A stretch of 64,000 bases of DNA from Udeniomyces pyricola. Its lineage: Eukaryota > Basidiomycota > Tremellomycetes > Cystofilobasidiales > Mrakiaceae. Shown in pieces: positions 58,361 through 64,000 of this stretch (its first letter is position 1; the number at the start of each line of letters is the position of its first letter). The notes below the pieces were generated by a model. It saw only the letters and a program-made list of their open reading frames with translations. It was not told the origin of the DNA and did no database searches. The stretch is taken from NCBI GenBank assembly GCA_039545295.1, contig BCIK01000004.1, positions 1,055,389 through 1,119,388 of the forward strand, in the 5' to 3' direction. The translations under genes and the position numbers were made by a program.

Positions 58361-60268
58361 TTAGTAGCCAAAGGACTCCATGCCCTTGATGGCAAGTTCG
58401 TAACCGAGGAACTACGAGGGAAAAGCAAAGAGTTTGAACGCATCAGTCGTTGGAAACCCCGAAGCTGGGCTATAGTCAATGAAGCAGGAAGGGGGGCATG
58501 ATCACGAACGGTAGCGGCGTCTGAGAGGTTTTCAAGGATTGGAAAGAGACAAAGTCATCAGCATAATGATATATGATCAGATGTGAAAGAATATGCTGAG
58601 CTGTACTTACTAGCAGGGAAAGCTCTCGACATGGCTGGACCGAAACCTGGGGAAAGAATGGCCAGGATTTGAAGATGTCGTCAGCACCAGCATGCGGCAA
58701 CGCCAGCGGAAAAGAAGTCCCTATAAGCGATTAGGCTTACCTTTCCATAGGGCACCGACGCCGTCGGCCGCTATAGTTTTTCTCGCACAATCAAGGAAAC
58801 CGGAGTAGGTGCCATGAGGAGCGGATTGTAGACGAGACTTGAGGGTCTGTAGAAGAAAAGACCGATCAAGACTTTAGTCAAGTGTGTCGCATCGCTATGC
58901 CGCCAAGCACATCAGATGTCGCAGCTTACGTCAGGAGGAATGGCGATAGACCACATAGCAACACCAGCGGTACCTCCCGCAAGGATGACGGCCGTGAGGT
59001 TGAGCTTGGATGGGTCCGATCCCACAGGTGTGAGAGCCTTTTTGGCAGCTTCGTACGCAACGAAGTAAGCGGCTGATCCCGGCCCGTCTCGGGCTAGAGT
59101 CGCGCCTGTACCACGCCAGATGGAGCCTGGAGGAAACAAAGAACGGATGAGAACGGAGAGTCAGACAGCGGGGATACAGAGATGACCATGAAGGGATGCT
59201 TGAAAACGACGTACGAAGACCTCCTTCGGCATACAGCTTCCTGACGACGTCGATCGGCCCGTTGTACTGGACACCTGACCCTCCCTGGCCAGACACCTGT
59301 GATGACGACGGGAAGGAGATTCGTGATGAGCTTCCAGGAACATGTCGAACTTTGCATCTAGCTAATTGAACATCAAAAGTGAGATTGCACGCACTTGCAA
59401 GAGAACCTTGACCCTCTCGGCGGGTCCAGTGACAAGAGTCGTTGGGATGGCGGAGAAGAAGCCGGCGAATGCAAGCTCCGTCATTGTCAGAGAGCGGTTG
59501 GTAGTGTTACTGGAGTTGGGTGAGAAGGAGAGTGCTAGCTTTTTGCCGAGGTCGTAGGACCTGCATCGTCGAAGAGTCAGACAGGAAAACGTGAGCGTGA
59601 TGAGCGAAGTATAGAGAGAAAGAGATGCGAATCGATAGTGCCTCAACGTACCAGAACGAAAGGGCAAAGATGGGTGTGACTCCGACTATAGGAGGACCCA
59701 TGCCTCGGTACATGCTGTTCGAGCAGACATAAGCAAAGAAAGGGTATGACGAGGAAGGGGAGGAGGAGGTGACTATCGTGAGCACATATTGCCTCCAAGC
59801 ACGTGAACAGGTGCATGGACAGGAGAAGCGCCAGGATCAAGAAGCCGCGACTCACCCACGCACGCCATCCTTGGCGAGGGTCTTCTTGACGACATCGATG
59901 GCACCAGTGTAAGTTCCTGGACTAGCAGTTTGAAGTCGCGTCTTGGTGAGATCGAAGGGGTGTCCTGTTGGGAAACGACCGGCAAGAGGGAATCGACGAC
60001 GACGGCGAAAAGGATGGCATGGAGAAATCGGATGTATCTTGAGTATACAATGATGACTTGGCTCCTCTCATGCACACATTCAGAGCTCTATGGTTGCTAG
60101 TCGAGCCTGATGGACGTGGGTGTACTGACCGACAAGGACGGCGGAGATGCCGCCGACGCCGCCAGCGATAAAGGCCTTGATGCCGCCCGAGGTTTGCTTC
60201 TCCTCCTCCTTGAGCTCTTGGGCGCCATCGACGACGGCATCTTTGACTTGTTTGATGTCTTTCTTCAT
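58361..60268 (-). CDS. CRC1: Mitochondrial carnitine/acylcarnitine carrier (SLC25A20/Crc1-like)
   Basis: Exchanges acylcarnitine for carnitine across the inner mitochondrial membrane, feeding fatty-acyl groups to the matrix. Ten exons: 60268-60130, 59964-59856, 59714-59652, 59560-59395, 59296-59215, 59126-58930, 58846-58741, 58646-58611, 58520-58510 and 58411-58361, 319 residues. Three carrier repeats carry the PxxD/ExxK/R motif: HPFDLTKTRLQT, GPAERVKVLLQ and IPPDTLKSRLQS. GMYRGMGPPIVGVTPIFALSFW and ALWKGFGPAMSRAFPANAATFLGYE match the carnitine carrier blocks, especially RAFPANAA. The 11-nt exon 58510-58520 supplies N-A-A-T; without it the frame breaks. The cytosolic N-terminus before the first repeat is Lys/Glu-rich. 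An in-frame ATG at 60454 would extend it by 62 residues, but a splice acceptor-like site just upstream of 60268 suggests that stretch is UTR or intron. Confidence 0.9.
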
Positions 60269-61282
60269 CTCCTTGACGTTCCAGACTAGGTAAGAGAAGA
60301 GGGGTGGAATAGTGATGGAGTAGTGGTTGGGGTAAAAGGGGTGAGAAGAGGAGCGGCAAAGGGCAAGGACGAAAGCACGAAAGTCCGGGTGGTCGGGAAC
60401 GAGAAGAGTTGGCCCGGGGCTTTCCGGCACAGCTCGTCCCGAAGCTGAGATCATGTTGGATCATGCATGACGATCGCGACCTGTAAAGCCCGCGCGCGTT
60501 ACGTCGTCTCTGGTAAAGTCTGCATATGCACATCATATTGACCAGCTGTCAGCTTCAACATATATACATATATAGTTGCAGGGACTTGATCATATCGATC
60601 CAGCTTCAACTCAGACGCGCGTACAGCATGATGCATGAGATATGAGTATGCACGATCATGGATGGAAATCCATCAATCAACAGTGTACAGGCGGCACACC
60701 CACTCAGTCGCAATATATGTATATATATATATATTTATAGACAATGTTCATCATCGAATTCATCATCGACCACGAGATCGATTCACATGGAGTATCCTGC
60801 AGGCTAATTCTCGACGCTCCAGCGCTCCAACCTGACTCCATCTGGTCACATTCGACTGCACTAGTGTCTAACAAGGTTTCTTTCTCATTCTGCCTACCTC
60901 TTATAGCTTATAGGTGGCCGAACATCTTGACACCCCGCCACGCGTAACATCGGAAAGCCCTCAGTCTGGATTGCGATGCTGCGTCTTACCTCTACCACGC
61001 TTTCTATTGACCCCTGACCTTCACGAGCCATTTGCCCATGAGCAGCCTTTCTCTCCAGACATCACAACCAGCCTTCCTCCTCACTCATTCCAAAATCGTC
61101 TTCATGCTCGATGGCTCTCTCATCTGGCGAGATCTAGCCTTTAAGAAGGCTTGCTGATGCAACCTATAAGAAGAGCTTTCCAAAGAAGAACTCGTTTGCT
61201 TTTTCTCATCGAACCATCGTCTTCCCTTCTTTCTTCTCGCACTCGTCCCCAATATCTTGAATAACTCGCCCACCTTGCCTCG
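60269..61282. promoter_or_regulatory. Divergent promoter region, carnitine carrier / aquaporin
   Basis: Two strong AT elements are visible: ACATATATACATATATAG at about 60558-60575, about 290 bases upstream of the carrier, and GTATATATATATATATTTATAG at about 60719-60740, about 545 bases upstream of the aquaporin. Either could be a TATA element. No gene is supported in between. Confidence 0.45.
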
Positions 61283-63500
61283 ATGCCCTATCATATCTCG
61301 ACTGAGCGAGTTCCAAGACGACTCCCTGAAATCACACTTTTCAATCGTCATCCCAACTTTCGAAACCACGTGAGTCGCGCTCCGACCTGATATCGATACT
61401 CTGCCGCGAGTTACGTGTGTAGCTGGCTGATTACATCCCAATCCCGAGAGGCGATAGTTTATCGCAGCCGTCGGAGAATTTGTTGGTAAGTGTTCCCAGA
61501 TGGCGACTGTTGCAAAGATCCGATCTGGATCTTCAAGTTGAAGGCCTGCTCACATGTGGTTCCTCCTTGTGCTTTTTGATTCCATCAGGAACGACCCTCT
61601 TCCTCTTCTTCGCTCTAGGCGGAGCAAGTGTCAGCGCCGATGTCTCCATGGGAGAGAAGCTCAATACTGTATGTATCCCTCGCACTCCAAGTTTCTCATC
61701 GGTCTGACCACCACGACTGATCCAAGCCAACGTTTTTGAATCTTTTTTTGCCAGTCTCAATTGCTGTACATTGCGCTCTGCTTTGGGTTCTCGCTTACCA
61801 TCAACATCTGGATTTTCTTCCGAATCTCGTAAGAGTTTCTTCACTCCATGGTGATCACTTAAGCTCACGGACGTTATTGACTCTCGTCTCTCTGCTTGCT
61901 TGCCCCTTGGCTTTCTCTTCAGCGGTGGCCTTTTTAACCCGGCAGTCAGTCTGGCCCTTGCCCTCGTTGGATCCATCACACCCCTCCGAGCAGTCATCCT
62001 CACCTTCAGTCAGATCCTGGGTGGTATCGTCGGTGCGTACTCTGTCTCCTTTCTGATCGACTTGCAATACTGCTTGACTCACTTTGAACCAACTCTTTGG
62101 GAATCTCATACTACAGCTCCGGCTCTCATCAACGCTCTCATCCCAGGCAAGATCAACGTCCAAACGACACTCTCCCCTGGCATGAGTATTGCCCAGGGTA
62201 TCTGGTTCGAATGCTTCCTGACGAGTCTATTGATTCTGACGGTTTTCCTTCTCGCTGTCGAGGTATGTGCTCGCGCTCTCTTACTCCCTCCAAGATGGTC
62301 AGCCAGTCAAGTACAACCAGGTTGGTGGAGGCTCATAGCGTTCTCTCTCGTCTATCCGATTTCTCAGAAACACAAAGCTACCTTCCTCGCCCCGGTCGCC
62401 ATCGGACTCTCGCTCTTCGTGGCCGAGCTGCTAGGTATCCATTACAGCGGAGGGTCACTCAACCCCGCTCGGTCGTTCGGACCCGCTGTCGTCGCTCGAA
62501 AGTTCCACGGCGATCACTATGTCTACTGGGTCGGCCCAGCATTGGGTGCCATTTTCTCCTCGGGCTTTTACAAGTACGTGTCTTGCCTTTTCCCTTTTCG
62601 TTCTACGCAGATCTCCACTGCTTGGACCATATGGTCAAAGCTGAAACATCACCATCTATCTATCTATTTATTTTTTGCTCCATATCATTCTCTTCGTCGA
62701 ATTCAGGTTCATGATCTGCCTCCGATACGAGAGCGTGAACCCCAACATCGACTCGGACCACGTCATTGTCAAAGCCGGAGGCCAAACTGTCGTCCTTCCG
62801 ACGTCGGACATCATCAAGAAGGATATCGAAAAGGCTGGCGGCATGTCCACCGGAATGGATCGAACCGGTAGCAGTACGTTCAAACCCAAAAATCAACCGT
62901 TTTGCTTTTGATGAGACTCTTGGGATGCGTTGGGATAAGTTTCAGAGTCGATTGACGTTGTTGCGTCGACTCTCTCTCTCTCCCCCTTTTTCTTAGCGGT
63001 CTTGTCCAAGCTTGCCAACCGATCTTCAGCTGGAATGGTCGTTTCGGAAGGTCCAGGTTCGTTCTTCCCCTCCTAAAATCTCGTCCCTTCATCTCAACTT
63101 CTCCGTCTCATCTCCTTTGCGCCCCGTTTCCATTCCCCTCCCCCCCCTTTCTCCTCACCGCCGGACGATGATTTATTCAGGTCTCGGAGATCTGTGTGAT
63201 CCCTCTGCTCCTTCAACCACCATCAGTCCCGACGTCACGCCACTCATCGTCCTTCCCGATCAGAAAGCCCAAGACGAACGCATGGCTTCACTCGAGACCA
63301 AACTCGATTTCCTCATTCGCATCTCCCAACATCAGCAGCAACAACAACCACAACACCCTTCACAGTATCCATCATCTCAAGGTCCACCTTTGACGGCATT
63401 GCTCGTTCCTGCCAAGGCACCTTCGGTCGGGGAGGGAAGTGGGAGCAGTGGTAGTAGCGAGAGTTCTCATACGTACCTTGCTCCTAACATGGCCGCTTGA
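61283..63500 (+). CDS. Aquaporin (MIP family water channel)
   Basis: Six-helix membrane channel. Exons: 61283-61369, 61458-61485, 61589-61668, 61755-61828, 61923-62262, 62368-62573, 62707-62873, 62997-63056 and 63181-63500, 453 residues. Helix 1 is FIAAVGEFVGTTLFLFFALG. The first half-helix motif is SGGLFNPAVSLAL and the second is SGGSLNPARSFGPAVV, with the Arg of the selectivity filter; both NPA boxes are intact. An orthodox water channel is likelier than a glyceroporin because the second box is NPARSFGP, not NPARDxGPR. The residue before the first NPA is Phe, preceded by Leu, where many aquaporins have His two positions before Asn. After helix 6 there is a cytosolic tail of about 190 residues with coiled-coil-like and poly-Gln sequence (HQQQQQPQHPSQYPSSQ), much longer than in yeast Aqy1. 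The start was chosen to give a 29-residue N-terminus joined in phase to helix 1. Confidence 0.9.
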
Positions 63501-64000
63501 AGCACAAGCTAGCGCGGTCTATCAGCTCTTGTGGGATAAATTGAAAGACGACCCGATCGCTTCATTTCCTCCTTTTTCTATTCGACCCGGCTATTTCTAT
63601 CTATCTCTCCTCATATCTCGTGTGTTGGCCCTTGGAGGTGTGCCAACTCACCATGCCTATTTTTATTCATATATTTTCTTCATGTAATCTCGCATGTTCC
63701 ACTCTATCCTAATATCTCATTACTACATGCCCAACTTGTATTTTCCATCAGCCATCCTTTTCTCTCTCTCTTTCTATATGAGTCCCTTGCTTCCGACGTC
63801 TCTTCTTTCCTTGATCTTTATGTACCTCATCCTGGCTATAGCGATGCGCAGGATCCTGGCTCGTCAGTTGTTGTCTCCTGTATGCATGATGCCACTGTCG
63901 GCAGCTGAGACAATGTGCATCGACCCTGAAGGGGCCAGAAACGATGGGAATTCATGTCATGGTCCATTTTTGGATCAAGTCTCGGTCGGTTAGACGTACG
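63501..64000. other. 3' flank of the aquaporin gene
   Basis: AT-richer than the genes, with ATTTTTATTCATATATTTTC at 63658-63677 as a possible polyadenylation region. No gene is supported up to the window edge. Confidence 0.5.

Overview
The window looks like nuclear DNA from a basidiomycete, probably a yeast-like one such as a Microbotryomycetes (red yeast) relative. That placement is an inference from gene content and gene architecture, not from a phylogeny. Almost every gene is split by many short GT-AG introns, mostly about 60-150 bases. Coding DNA is GC-rich with pyrimidine-ending codons, 5' flanks are CT-rich, and the proteins are clearly fungal. I find 18 protein genes, no transposon, no CRISPR array and no convincing tRNA or rRNA gene. 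A 12-base run of N at 11163-11174 is an assembly gap.

Layout. 1-1725 (-): bZIP factor of the HAC1/XBP1 type, cut by the window edge. 2307-4110 (-): unrecognised protein. 4458-6069 (+): cytochrome c oxidase subunit VIa. 6605-10299 (+): fimbrin. 11217-12222 (-): unrecognised small gene. 12389-15598 (-): ARMC8/Gid5-type armadillo protein of the GID/CTLH ubiquitin ligase. 16025-18045 (+): mitochondrial tryptophanyl-tRNA synthetase. 18764-22438 (-): FHA, coiled-coil, tail-anchored protein of the SLMAP/Far9-Far10 type. 23283-25096 (-): unrecognised protein with a membrane stretch and an LRR-like motif. 26290-29773 (+): vacuolar Ca2+/H+ exchanger. 30286-33082 and 33977-37444 (+): two tandem eEF1B-gamma genes. 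37809-40525 (-): alpha/beta hydrolase ending in the peroxisomal signal SKL. 41380-44519 (-): unrecognised serine-rich protein. 45436-49908 (+): ubiquitin-specific protease of the USP16/45 type. 51551-57094 (-): HMG-CoA reductase. 58361-60268 (-): mitochondrial carnitine/acylcarnitine carrier. 61283-63500 (+): aquaporin.

There is no operon-like organisation. Neighbours are unrelated housekeeping genes of respiration, actin bundling, translation, sterol synthesis, fatty-acyl transport and protein turnover, in divergent, convergent and tandem pairs. The most informative local event is the tandem eEF1B-gamma duplication. The two genes keep the same eight-exon structure and have diverged GST-like N-terminal halves. 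Their C-terminal halves are almost identical in DNA, including parts of the flanking introns, which points to recent gene conversion. Other points of interest are an 11-nt internal exon in each of two genes plus a 13-nt one, a GC-AG intron in fimbrin, the SKL-ending hydrolase, and a conserved AMPK-type site in HMG-CoA reductase.

Exon boundaries were read by eye from splice signals, frame continuity and family similarity. Single boundaries may be off by a base or two, and UTRs were not determined.
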